From the NCBI GenBank assembly GCA_017643645.1, contig JAEPNB010000001.1, positions 1-64,000 of the forward strand: a stretch of 64,000 bases of DNA, given 5' to 3'. Shown here one piece after another: positions 52,547 through 61,105 of the stretch. The DNA comes from Balneola sp. GTDB taxonomy: Bacteria > Bacteroidota > Rhodothermia > Balneolales > Balneolaceae. The notes beneath the pieces are model-generated. The model made no database searches, had not been told where the DNA came from, and saw only the letters and a list, made by a program, of their open reading frames with translations. The first letter of the stretch is position 1; each line of letters starts with the position of its first letter. The position numbers were made by a program, and so were the translations under genes.

Positions 52547-53143
52547 ATGAAGGCAATCTTATTGCAATATATTTTAGTCACATTATTAGCAATTTCATCA
52601 CATTTCCCACTTTTAGCACAAAGCCCAACAGTATTAAATACTGTAATTCTTGACAGCTCTTCACTCCAAATCTCAGGCTCTTCAAACATCAATGAGTTTG
52701 AGTGTATTTACAGAGGTGTTTTCAATCCGTCTACTTTCAGACATACATTGCTTTTTCAAGATAATAGATATGTTATTGAAGGAGATACCTTAAAGCTGGT
52801 TATTGAAGATTTTGATTGTGGGAGGCGGGGCATTAACAGGGATTTCAGAAATACACTTAAGAATTCTGACTTTCCAACCATTGATATCACACCAATTGGA
52901 TTTACAAACACGGGCTCTTTATTGAGCGAGATCAAGATTTCTATTTCTTTAGCAGGAGTTACCAAAAACTATACATTAAATTTCGAATCAGAATCACCTT
53001 CAGAAGGTGTATTTAGAATAAATGGGCGTCAAAAATTAACAATGAGAGACTTCAACTTAGAACCTCCTAAAGCATTGTTTGGCTTAATAAAAGTAGATAA
53101 TGAACTTGTTATTTCTTTTGACATATTTCTCCGGCGTTTATAA
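52547..53143 (+). CDS. YceI-like secreted lipid-binding protein
   Basis: 198 residues from ATG 52547, which gives signal peptide MKAILLQYILVTLLAISSHF; an upstream ATG at 52511 is possible. YceI-type beta-barrel pattern: LQISGSSNINEFECIYRG, NSDFPTIDITPIGF, LAGVTKNYTLNF and the end motif DFNLEPPKALFGLIKVDNELVISF. YceI proteins bind isoprenoid or fatty chains in the periplasm. It converges with a porin-YceI pair on the other strand, sharing a terminator. Confidence 0.85.
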   Translation: MKAILLQYILVTLLAISSHFPLLAQSPTVLNTVILDSSSLQISGSSNINEFECIYRGVFNPSTFRHTLLFQDNRYVIEGDTLKLVIEDFDCGRRGINRDFRNTLKNSDFPTIDITPIGFTNTGSLLSEIKISISLAGVTKNYTLNFESESPSEGVFRINGRQKLTMRDFNLEPPKALFGLIKVDNELVISFDIFLRRL

Positions 53144-53175
53144 AAAAAGCGAGCTCAGTCAGAACTCGCTTTTTA
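53142..53175. terminator. Bidirectional terminator between YceI-like and porin genes
   Basis: agcgag pairs with ctcgct (53148-53170), with A-run before and T-run after. Confidence 0.8.
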
Positions 53176-53191
53176 TCTCTATCAGGATATG

Positions 53192-54433
53192 TTAGAAACT
53201 AATTACAGCTTCTAACATTACTCCGCTAAATTCAGCTCCTTGATAGAGCGAACCATTATAACCGGCTCCATCATATGCTTGTTTTACATATTCAAATTTG
53301 GCTAATACATTATCAGTTAAGAACCAGCCTCCACCGATATTAATTCTGGATATGTCAATTGACTGAGTAGCATCGGTTTGCTCCCCAGAAACGCTATTGT
53401 ATCTTCCGCCAAAGTAGAGGTTTTCATCTGCGCCGAGTCGATATATCAACTCTCCTCCCAGTTGAGTAAATCCACCGCCCGCATCAGCGCCATTATTCAC
53501 TTGTTCAATAATACCAAAGAATTCAAGACCTTGGAATTTTATGAATGGATTAATTTGATACGCAGTTTGATAAGCATATCTGGGATTAAACCTGCCTGAA
53601 AAATCACTTCCTTCAGCTACAGCATAATACCGGCTTCCGGCACGATCGCCGCCATAGATATAATCTCTGGTACCTTTATCACTACTGCTGTAAAATGATC
53701 CGGTTAATCTAAGTCTAAGATCTCTCTGAGGTTGAATATCCACACCCAGTTTACCAAAAACTATGTACCCTTCATCTGATGAGGTTACACTTTGATTAAG
53801 TCGACCATTTGTAGCACCAATTACTCCAATAAACCCTGAATTCAGAACTGTAAATTCAATAAATGGTTCGGTAGTGAATGAATCCATTATATAGTTCCCT
53901 ACAAACGGATTGTAGAGTGCTGAAGCATTGTCACTTCTTCTGAACTGAGCATCACCATAATTGATCTGATCCATTCCTACTTTTATTCTAACACTTTCCA
54001 TTAATTCAGAAAGCAGTCCTTCTTGGATGAAATCAAGATTATCTATCTGCATATACCCTCCTTTTACATACGCCTCGGTATGGTGACGAGATGATAAGTA
54101 GGTTCTCAAATGCATTCTCAATCCTTTTTCGAGCTGCACATCCAGATTTAAATTTGCGGTTGGTAAGTTGAAATTATTCTTAATATCAGCTAAAGAATCA
54201 CCGGAATTAGTTTGTGATAATCCTTGAAACTGAAGAGCAAAGTCTCCTCCTACCCATACATATAAACCATCAAATGTTTTATTTGGTGTTTTAGGAGCTT
54301 CAAAAACATTGATGCCGGACTTATCTACACCTCTAAAATTAAGAAGATGTTTATTTGCTTGTCCAAGTGCGCTTCCCATTGCGAAAATAGACATTAGTAC
54401 TACAAATGATAGAGTTTTGGTTAGAGCTTTCAT
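53192..54433 (-). CDS. Outer-membrane beta-barrel protein, porin-like
   Basis: 413 residues with a signal peptide (...MGSALGQ) and alternating amphipathic strands ending in an aromatic residue (...MLEAVISF), the hallmark of BAM-inserted barrels. Regions such as NLNLDVQLEKGLRMHLRTYLSS and FGGRYNSVSGE suggest an OprO/OprP or DUF3138-like porin. It lies 17 bp after the YceI gene upstream, so the two are probably co-transcribed. Confidence 0.8.
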   Translation of the reverse strand: MKALTKTLSFVVLMSIFAMGSALGQANKHLLNFRGVDKSGINVFEAPKTPNKTFDGLYVWVGGDFALQFQGLSQTNSGDSLADIKNNFNLPTANLNLDVQLEKGLRMHLRTYLSSRHHTEAYVKGGYMQIDNLDFIQEGLLSELMESVRIKVGMDQINYGDAQFRRSDNASALYNPFVGNYIMDSFTTEPFIEFTVLNSGFIGVIGATNGRLNQSVTSSDEGYIVFGKLGVDIQPQRDLRLRLTGSFYSSSDKGTRDYIYGGDRAGSRYYAVAEGSDFSGRFNPRYAYQTAYQINPFIKFQGLEFFGIIEQVNNGADAGGGFTQLGGELIYRLGADENLYFGGRYNSVSGEQTDATQSIDISRINIGGGWFLTDNVLAKFEYVKQAYDGAGYNGSLYQGAEFSGVMLEAVISF

Positions 54434-54450
54434 GATAGTATTGGTTTATT

Positions 54451-55020
54451 TTATTGGTTTGTTTTAAAGATGACATCGAAAACTATCTCGACTTCATCTC
54501 CGGTTTTTAAAGTTCCAAGCATCGCTTTTGGTGGTTTTATGTCGTAGTCAGTCATCAAAAGCTTCTTAACTCCATTGATCTTGATGCTGAGATCTTCAAA
54601 AATTTGATACGCACCTGCTATATCCACTTCCAACTTTTTTCCTGCAATGGTCAAAAACCCTTTTATAAAAACTGAATCTTGTGTTAGTTCAGTTAGTTCT
54701 GAAAACCTGAAAAAGATTTTCGGGTGTTTCTTAGCTTCCAATGCTGAATAGGTTTTACTGTCCATAATGCCCTTACCACTTTTTATAGATTCAACATCTA
54801 CAACTAAGGTCAGGTCTTCTATGCCAATAAACTTGTTTTGTGCGTCAATTTTGGTGAGTAAGTCACCTTCCATTTTCTCCACATTAGATTCCCAGTCATG
54901 TAAGGAGGATGTACCCTTTACAAGAATTTTACTGAGTTCATAATCTAGGGTGTAGACACTCTGAGATTTAATAGATAAGCTTGTTAAAACTCCAAACAAT
55001 ATGATGAACAGAATCTTCAT
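54451..55020 (-). CDS. YceI-family secreted protein
   Basis: 189 residues, signal peptide MKILFIILFGVLTSLSIKSQ. YceI hallmarks: VKGTSSLHDWESNVEKMEG, the central KHPKIFFRFSEL, FLTIAGKKLEVDIAG, and DYDIKPPKAMLGTLKTGDEVEI. It is first gene of a unit with the porin-like gene, and a distant relative of the 52547-53143 protein that faces it. It probably carries a hydrophobic ligand to or from the outer membrane. Confidence 0.92.
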   Translation of the reverse strand: MKILFIILFGVLTSLSIKSQSVYTLDYELSKILVKGTSSLHDWESNVEKMEGDLLTKIDAQNKFIGIEDLTLVVDVESIKSGKGIMDSKTYSALEAKKHPKIFFRFSELTELTQDSVFIKGFLTIAGKKLEVDIAGAYQIFEDLSIKINGVKKLLMTDYDIKPPKAMLGTLKTGDEVEIVFDVIFKTNQ

Positions 55021-55236
55021 AGTAACTCCTTTAGGTTAAGGTTTCCGTGAAAGGAAATTGTTTCTTTGAAGATTGATCAATCTATCTAAGTGCTTGTCAT
55101 AAGGTACTTAACAATTGTGAAGATTCGATGAAGTAGATCTTCACTTATAATTAATCTTTAGAAAATTCAACTATCAATAAGTTCAGCGACTTCCTATTTT
55201 TGAATCGTTCTTGGAATCTCAAAAATTGATTAAAAA

Positions 55237-57396
55237 ATGCCCAATTCACTTATAGTTAATACTATTTCATCACAGCTAAATATCTCAGCTAAACAAATTA
55301 GCACGGTAGCCGGTTTTATAGATGAGGGCGCTACCATTCCTTTCCTTGCGCGCTATCGTAAAGAAGCCACCGGGGGCTTGGATGAAGAACAACTCAGAGA
55401 TGTGCGTGATGCATTGGAATTTCAGAAAACACTGGCCTCAAGAAAAGAAACTATTCTTAAATCCATAAAAGAACAGGAAAAACTAACTCCTGAACTGGAA
55501 GCGCAGATAAAAGGCTGTACCGATCTTACTGTACTGGAAGATCTGTATCTGCCTTACAAGCAAAAGCGTAAAACTCGTGGCGACAAAGCCAAAGAAAAAG
55601 GATTAGAGCCACTGGCTCAGCTTATTTGGGATCAGGAAATCGAATCCGGAAGTCCTGATGATTATGCCAAAGAGTATATCAACAAAGAAAAAGAAGTAGA
55701 GACTCTTGAAGATGTGTGGCAGGGAGCTAATGATATTGTTGCGGAGTGGATCAACGAGCATCTTGAAGTAAGAGAAAAACTACGTGATATTTTTTTGAAG
55801 CACGCTACTATCAAGACAAAGAAAAATCCTACTGTAAAAGAGCGAACTAATTTTGAGGATTACTATGAATTCGCAGCCAAAGTAGACCGCTTAAAACCAT
55901 ATCAAATTTTAGCTATCAATCGTGGTGAAAGAGAAAATGTATTGTTTGTGAGCACAGAAGTCTGGGAAGAACGCACTCTGGAAACCATGGATGACATCGT
56001 TATCACCAACGATATGAGTATTTTCACCGAGCGCATTCAGGATGCTGTTGAAGATGCGTTCAAAAGACTCCTCTCTCCTTCTTTAGAGAGGGAATTAAGA
56101 AACGCACTTACAGATAAAGCAGATGAACATGCCATTGAAACATTTGCAACCAATCTTGGAAACCTGTTAATGCAACCTCCTTTGGAAAAGAAGATCGTTC
56201 TTGGATTAGATCCTGCTTACAGATCCGGGTGCAAGTTGGCAGTAGTTGACGGAACCGGGAAATATCTGGATGGAACAACCATCTACCCTACTCCACCGCA
56301 AAACAAGATCGCTGAGTCTGAGGTGGTTCTGGGAAAGTTGATCGAAAAACATAATGTGGAACTGATTGCGATCGGAAATGGAACAGGAAGTCGTGAGGCT
56401 GAACAATTTGTAGCCGATTACATCCAGAAAAGTGGCGCTGATGTCAGCTACTTGATCGTGAATGAAGCCGGAGCCTCGGTGTACTCTGCTTCCAAAATTG
56501 CCAGAGATGAATTTCCTGATCTGGACGCAGCTCAGCGTGGTAATATTTCCATAGCCAGAAGAGTTCAGGATCCTTTGGCGGAATTGGTGAAGATCGATCC
56601 GAAATCTATTGGAGTAGGTTTATATCAGCATGATGTAAACCAGAATCAGCTTTCAGGAAAATTGGACGATGTAGTTGAAAGTTGTGTAAATGAAGTGGGC
56701 GTAAACCTTAATACTGCCAGTGCTCCATTGCTGACTCATATTTCCGGCTTGGGTAAAAGAGTTGCTGAAGCAATTGTGAAACAGAGAGAAACATCCGGAA
56801 TTTTCACATCCCGTAATCAAATCAAAGAAATTGAAGGCGTTGGAGAATTTCGTTTTCAACAAGCCGCCGGATTTATGCGTATTCCCGAATCTAAAAACCC
56901 GTTAGACAACACGGCTATTCACCCGGAAAGTTATGAAGCCGCTGAAAAGCTATGTAATCTGTTTGGTATAGATCTCGAAAATCTGTCTTCACAAAAAGAT
57001 AAGATCGCTTCAAAGCTTAGGAATTTGAACACCAAACAAGTTGCTGAACAACTGGGAATTGGCGAGCCTACTCTGGAACTCATCATCGAAAATCTTCAGA
57101 AACCGGGTCGCGATCCAAGAGAATCCCTTCAAAAGCCGATCTTGCGAACCGATGTTGTAAAGATGGAAGACCTCAAAGAAGGCCAGAAATTACAGGGAAC
57201 CGTACGTAATGTAGTTGATTTCGGTGCTTTTGTGGATATCGGAGTAAAACAGGATGGATTGCTTCATATCTCAAGCATGAGTAAAACCAAAAAAGTGGAA
57301 GATCCTCATGACGTAGTTGGAGTCGGTGATATCATCAATGTGGAAATTACAAAACTGGATCTGGAAAGAGGAAGAATTGGGTTGGAGTTGGTTTAA
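55237..57396 (+). CDS. tex: Tex-family RNA-binding transcription accessory protein
   Basis: 719 residues. N-terminal helical Tex domain (FIDEGATIPFLARYRKEATGG), a YqgF-like RNase-fold core (LGLDPAYRSGCKLAVVDG), a helix-hairpin-helix pair (about 495-560) and a C-terminal S1 domain (LQGTVRNVVDFGAFVDIGVKQDGLLHIS in two parts). It is the bacterial counterpart of Spt6 and affects transcription and expression of virulence or stress genes. ATG at 55237 after an A-rich leader; single gene. A gaaagtgacaaagtg repeat word begins two bases after its stop. Confidence 0.96.
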   Translation: MPNSLIVNTISSQLNISAKQISTVAGFIDEGATIPFLARYRKEATGGLDEEQLRDVRDALEFQKTLASRKETILKSIKEQEKLTPELEAQIKGCTDLTVLEDLYLPYKQKRKTRGDKAKEKGLEPLAQLIWDQEIESGSPDDYAKEYINKEKEVETLEDVWQGANDIVAEWINEHLEVREKLRDIFLKHATIKTKKNPTVKERTNFEDYYEFAAKVDRLKPYQILAINRGERENVLFVSTEVWEERTLETMDDIVITNDMSIFTERIQDAVEDAFKRLLSPSLERELRNALTDKADEHAIETFATNLGNLLMQPPLEKKIVLGLDPAYRSGCKLAVVDGTGKYLDGTTIYPTPPQNKIAESEVVLGKLIEKHNVELIAIGNGTGSREAEQFVADYIQKSGADVSYLIVNEAGASVYSASKIARDEFPDLDAAQRGNISIARRVQDPLAELVKIDPKSIGVGLYQHDVNQNQLSGKLDDVVESCVNEVGVNLNTASAPLLTHISGLGKRVAEAIVKQRETSGIFTSRNQIKEIEGVGEFRFQQAAGFMRIPESKNPLDNTAIHPESYEAAEKLCNLFGIDLENLSSQKDKIASKLRNLNTKQVAEQLGIGEPTLELIIENLQKPGRDPRESLQKPILRTDVVKMEDLKEGQKLQGTVRNVVDFGAFVDIGVKQDGLLHISSMSKTKKVEDPHDVVGVGDIINVEITKLDLERGRIGLELV

Positions 57397-57397
57397 A

Positions 57398-57412
57398 GAA
57401 AGTGACAAAGTG
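57398..57412. repeat. GAAAGTGACAAAGTG repeat word after tex
   Basis: The same word, with one change, opens the inverted repeat at 60968-61045. Confidence 0.45.
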
Positions 57413-57484
57413 TTTTTAGTGACAGATTGGCAAAGTTGGTTTCTATTGCGAATGGTGTGAAGTAATCTCCCTGTCTAACCACCA

Positions 57485-57527
57485 CTGTCTCCCGTCGGAG
57501 GGAGACAGGTTTCATGCTTGCATGAAA
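57485..57527. repeat. Double palindrome abutting the DUF559 stop
   Basis: ctgtctccc/gggagacag (57485-57508, 6-base loop), followed directly by tttcatgc/gcatgaaa (57510-57527). The last base touches the DUF559 stop codon at 57528-57530. Confidence 0.8.
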
Positions 57528-57926
57528 TCAAAGGGAGGATGAGCCACGACCAAGCTTAGCAACAACCTCTGAAATACTCCTTCTCACCTCATCCATGTTC
57601 TTGAGGACATCTTCATTACTAAACCGAATAACTGTGAATCCTGCATTCTCCAATTTCATCTGTCGATTTAAATCATTGATCCTGACATGCAGATCATCAT
57701 GTGAGCTTCCATCTACTTCGATAATAAGTGATAATTCCTGACACATAAAATCAGCTATGTAATTCAACACCGGCCTTTGTCTTTTAAAAGTATAACCTGT
57801 TTTCTTTTTGGAAAGCGCATATTTCCATAAACATGCTTCGGCTTTAGTAGCATTATTTCTATTTTTATTCGCAAATTTTCTCAATCCTTTGTTGTATCCG
57901 AAATTATTAGATTTTTCTGCTTTCAT
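57528..57926 (-). CDS. DUF559 endonuclease-fold protein (Vsr-like)
   Basis: 132 residues. DUF559 pattern: NRNNATKAEACLWKYAL, FKRQRPVLNYIADFMC and LSLIIEVDGSSHDD, where the D, E-x-D and nearby residues match the restriction-endonuclease-like nuclease core. ATG at 57924-57926 after an A-rich leader. The last four codons (SSSL) and the stop are written in the edge of a CTCCC-type repeat. Such proteins are found scattered in many bacterial genomes; function unproven. Confidence 0.85.
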   Translation of the reverse strand: MKAEKSNNFGYNKGLRKFANKNRNNATKAEACLWKYALSKKKTGYTFKRQRPVLNYIADFMCQELSLIIEVDGSSHDDLHVRINDLNRQMKLENAGFTVIRFSNEDVLKNMDEVRRSISEVVAKLGRGSSSL

Positions 57927-58044
57927 AGTCTTCGCTTTTTTTCAGTAAGACAGGAACTAAGGGTATTCCTTACAAAGATTTTTCGAAAATTTTGTAATGT
58001 GTGCTTTTCGTCCTCTCCCTGACTCAAAACTTGTTTTGACTCTG

Positions 58045-58062
58045 TCCCTCCCTGAGGAGGGA
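58045..58062. repeat. TCCCTCC/GGAGGGA palindrome
   Basis: A perfect 7-bp stem with a CTGA loop, preceded by caaaac/gttttg. It is another member of the CTCCC family near DUF559; the 58063-58200 stretch is otherwise AT-rich with no gene. Confidence 0.65.
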
Positions 58063-58274
58063 TAGTTTCTTAGCTGACTGAATACATTATGCCCTATGTT
58101 CTGTATACTTTGTTATCAAATGGTATTTCCATTTAAAATTCATCGTTAAAATACACTGATAATAGTTGTTTGGTTATTCCGTACCTTTCTTTTTTAACAT
58201 AACTTTGGAAGAGAAAGGACCAAATCGAAGAAGAAAAGAAATTAAGTCAGAAAGAGATCGATCTGTGTATTTCC

Positions 58275-59765
58275 GTGCTGGAAACATTGACTGAGGATCC
58301 TAATCAGATCTTTGAAATTGAAAAGGACAAGAGACTTGAGCTTATCATGGCCGCGGGAAAACTATCCCGACCAAGCAGAGAAGAATTCAGAAAGCGGAAG
58401 AAAGATGCTAAGCGAGCCAATAAGCGAAAACTAAAAGAGAAAGATCGCCACGCTCGAAACTCCACCGGTATTAGAAGTGCCCGAGAAGCGGTAGTTTTTG
58501 AAGCTCCAAAAATGATTGGTTTAACAGGAAAGGAAACTGAGAAAGAAATTCCGTTAGAATCACCAAGAAATTGCTACGTTTGTAAGGAAGTGTTTCACAA
58601 CCTGCATCATTTTTATGATACGATGTGTAAAGGTTGCGGAGATTTCAATTATGCAAAAAGGTTCCAATCTGCGGATCTAACTGATCAGGTTGCTCTTGTA
58701 ACGGGCTCAAGGCTTAAGATCGGCTATCATATTACCTTGATGATGTTGCGCGCCGGAGCGACTGTTATTGCAACAACTCGTTTTCCTGTGGATTCTGCTC
58801 TTCGATACGCTAAAGAAGATGATTTTCAGAAATGGGGACATCGCCTCAAAATTCATGGTCTGGATCTTCGTCATATTCCAAGTGTGGAGATCTTCTGTAA
58901 TTTTATTGAACAGGAATATGATCGTCTGGATGTACTTATCAATAATGCAGCTCAAACGGTTCGACGTCCGGCAGGCTTTTACCAGCACTTAATGCCAAAC
59001 GAAGAAAGATCGATTTCGGAACTTCCTCCTCTTGCTCAGGAATTGTTATCTGACCATGATGCCTGTTTAAATGAATTACGATCATTGAGCTCCGGTTTTG
59101 AAGACGGCCAGAATAAAAACCTACCGGTAACCTGGCATGGAAAACAATTGGGAATTGGGCTTCGGGCATCTGCAAAACTTTCACAAATTCCGTACAGCAT
59201 AGATAACTCTTTAACAGCTGAAGAAGTTTTTCCTCAGGGAAAGTTGGATGCAGATTTACAGCAAGTGGATCTTCGCAAAACCAACAGCTGGCGATTAAAA
59301 CTGGGTGAAATTCATACCAATGAGATGCTGGAAGTGCAGTTAGTCAATTCAGTTGCACCGTTTGTTTTGTGTAATCGATTAGCCGGATTGATGAAAAAAG
59401 AAGATACCGGTCAAAAACATATCATCAATGTTTCTGCAATGGAAGGAAAATTCCATCGCTGGCATAAAGAAGACCGCCATCCTCATACAAACATGGCGAA
59501 GGCGGCACTAAATATGATGACGCATACTTCAGCTTCTGATTTCGCTAAATATGGAATTTATATGAATGCGGTTGATACCGGCTGGGTAACGGATGAAGAT
59601 CCGGCTGAGCTAGCAAAACGAAAAGAAGAAGTCCATGACTTTCAGCCGCCTCTTGATATCGTAGATGGTGCGGCAAGAGTTCTGGATCCACTGTTTGATG
59701 GAATTAACACCGGCAAACATTGGTGTGGTAAATTCTTAAAAGATTACAGACCTATTGATTGGTAA
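58275..59765 (+). CDS. Short-chain dehydrogenase/reductase-like protein with N-terminal zinc ribbon
   Basis: 496 residues from GTG at 58275, the first normal start codon in frame. The reading frame looks like protein back to 58203 ([20 protein letters not shown]), so the true start is earlier, possibly TTG 58205 with a one-base shift near 58214. After a basic helix, residues about 99-122 have a C-x2-C ... C-x2-C zinc ribbon ([16 protein letters not shown]). The SDR domain has [11 protein letters not shown] and NNAAQT, but the catalytic Y-x-x-x-K is T-N-M-A-K, so the usual Tyr is missing. Substrate unknown; catalysis doubtful. Confidence 0.75.
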   Translation: MLETLTEDPNQIFEIEKDKRLELIMAAGKLSRPSREEFRKRKKDAKRANKRKLKEKDRHARNSTGIRSAREAVVFEAPKMIGLTGKETEKEIPLESPRNCYVCKEVFHNLHHFYDTMCKGCGDFNYAKRFQSADLTDQVALVTGSRLKIGYHITLMMLRAGATVIATTRFPVDSALRYAKEDDFQKWGHRLKIHGLDLRHIPSVEIFCNFIEQEYDRLDVLINNAAQTVRRPAGFYQHLMPNEERSISELPPLAQELLSDHDACLNELRSLSSGFEDGQNKNLPVTWHGKQLGIGLRASAKLSQIPYSIDNSLTAEEVFPQGKLDADLQQVDLRKTNSWRLKLGEIHTNEMLEVQLVNSVAPFVLCNRLAGLMKKEDTGQKHIINVSAMEGKFHRWHKEDRHPHTNMAKAALNMMTHTSASDFAKYGIYMNAVDTGWVTDEDPAELAKRKEEVHDFQPPLDIVDGAARVLDPLFDGINTGKHWCGKFLKDYRPIDW

Positions 59766-59826
59766 CCCAAATAAAATTTGCGCAAGCTCATTTATTTATT
59801 ACATTTATAGCAATTAAAAGAGCGCT

Positions 59827-60459
59827 ATGTTTAAGAAGACCATACTGAGCTATTTTTTGTTAACTGGAATTTTTATCCTTTTAACAGTTTCCTGTGAGTT
59901 GACCAGAAATGATTGTGGTCCTTTCAATAATTCTAATTATAAGATAACCGGGTTTGATACGAGCTTAAAACAGTTAACTGCTTCGGACTCTACGATGAAA
60001 AGCTTCGAATTAAACAATTTTGATAATGATTCTATAGCTTTTAATGAATTTGCAATACACATGATTCCTAATACTGAATCATATACGATAAACTTCAAAT
60101 TCGGAATTTCTTTTTCAGAGATGGCGTATGCATGCTCACCACCAATTCCATCTTCTGAGGATAGAATAACAGATATCCAGATTTTTAGTAGTAAAAGCTA
60201 CACTAATGATTTCTCATCTTCAGAAAATATAGCCGAACTTTTCGACATAATTGTGCTATATCATGCTGAAAGTTATCAAAGTACTCAATTGACAGACTAT
60301 CTGGCGACGAAACCTGAAGCTCCCATAGAAATCATTTTGGTTCCTAATACCCCTCCATCAACAACCCAATCGTTTGAATTTCAGGTCAAATATTATCAAA
60401 ATGGTTTAGAATTAGATGAGTTTGAGTTTACTACGAAATCTGCTGTCTTAGTAAATTGA
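59827..60459 (+). CDS. Hypothetical lipoprotein
   Basis: 210 residues; a lipoprotein signal ends LLTVSC|EL. The rest is beta-rich (NYKITGFDTSLK ... FEFQVKYYQNG) with two further Cys (DCGPFNN, YACSPP) that may form a disulfide. It has the look of a Bacteroidota surface lipoprotein; no family assigned. It is preceded by the SDR-like gene and followed by an NTF2-like gene. Confidence 0.65.
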   Translation: MFKKTILSYFLLTGIFILLTVSCELTRNDCGPFNNSNYKITGFDTSLKQLTASDSTMKSFELNNFDNDSIAFNEFAIHMIPNTESYTINFKFGISFSEMAYACSPPIPSSEDRITDIQIFSSKSYTNDFSSSENIAELFDIIVLYHAESYQSTQLTDYLATKPEAPIEIILVPNTPPSTTQSFEFQVKYYQNGLELDEFEFTTKSAVLVN

Positions 60460-60518
60460 TTTCAAAACTACTTTCTAACTACGTACTTTAAACATTACAG
60501 AGAAACAATTCGAAAGAT

Positions 60519-60953
60519 ATGTATACAAAATTTACAGTTCTGGCAGCAATTCTTTTTTTTGTAGGAATAAATGCCTCAGCTCAGGAGATAAATCCTGTCG
60601 AACTTCCTGAAGATCTGCAACAAGTTCTTACCAACTACGAAACGCATTGGAAAAACAGCGATGCGAAAGCATTGGCTTCTCTTTTTACAGAAGATGGATT
60701 TATTCTACGTCCGGGTCATGACCTCGTTAAAGGACGGGAAAACATCCAAACTTCTTATGAGAATGTCGGAGGTGGAGACCTTGTATTGAGAGCTTATGAT
60801 TATTCTGTTCAGGGAAATTTAGCTTATATCATTGGTGGATATACTTATGGATCCAGAGTTAAAGATATGGGCAAATACACACTCACTCTGAAAAAGATCA
60901 ATGGAAATTGGCTGATTCACTCAGATATGGATAACGGGAATAGCACTAATTAA
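60519..60953 (+). CDS. Secreted NTF2/SnoaL-like (DUF4440) protein
   Basis: 144 residues, signal peptide ending NASAQ. Core pattern NYETHWKNSDAKALASLFTEDGFILRPG and a final GNWLIHSDMDN, the DUF4440 type. It is the third NTF2-like secreted protein of the window (with 23502-24507), showing that this fold is much used here. No catalytic residues recognised. Confidence 0.8.
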   Translation: MYTKFTVLAAILFFVGINASAQEINPVELPEDLQQVLTNYETHWKNSDAKALASLFTEDGFILRPGHDLVKGRENIQTSYENVGGGDLVLRAYDYSVQGNLAYIIGGYTYGSRVKDMGKYTLTLKKINGNWLIHSDMDNGNSTN

Positions 60954-60967
60954 GAAGTTGGAGAAAG

Positions 60968-61045
60968 GAAAGTGGCAAAGTGTTTTCAATTAGAGATCAA
61001 CAAAGTAAATTCACTTCTTTGTTACTCTGTCACTTTGTAACTTTC
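60968..61045. repeat. GAAAGTGGCAAAGTG/CACTTTGTAACTTTC inverted repeat
   Basis: The ends match as reverse complements at 13 of 15 positions. caaagt and cttctttgttact words lie between. It is followed within 60 bp by the aminotransferase gene. Confidence 0.65.
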
Positions 61046-61105
61046 TTTAATACAGGTTAAAGTCTATATCTTCAAAACAACCTTCCTTCAAACTAAATAG
61101 AATAA

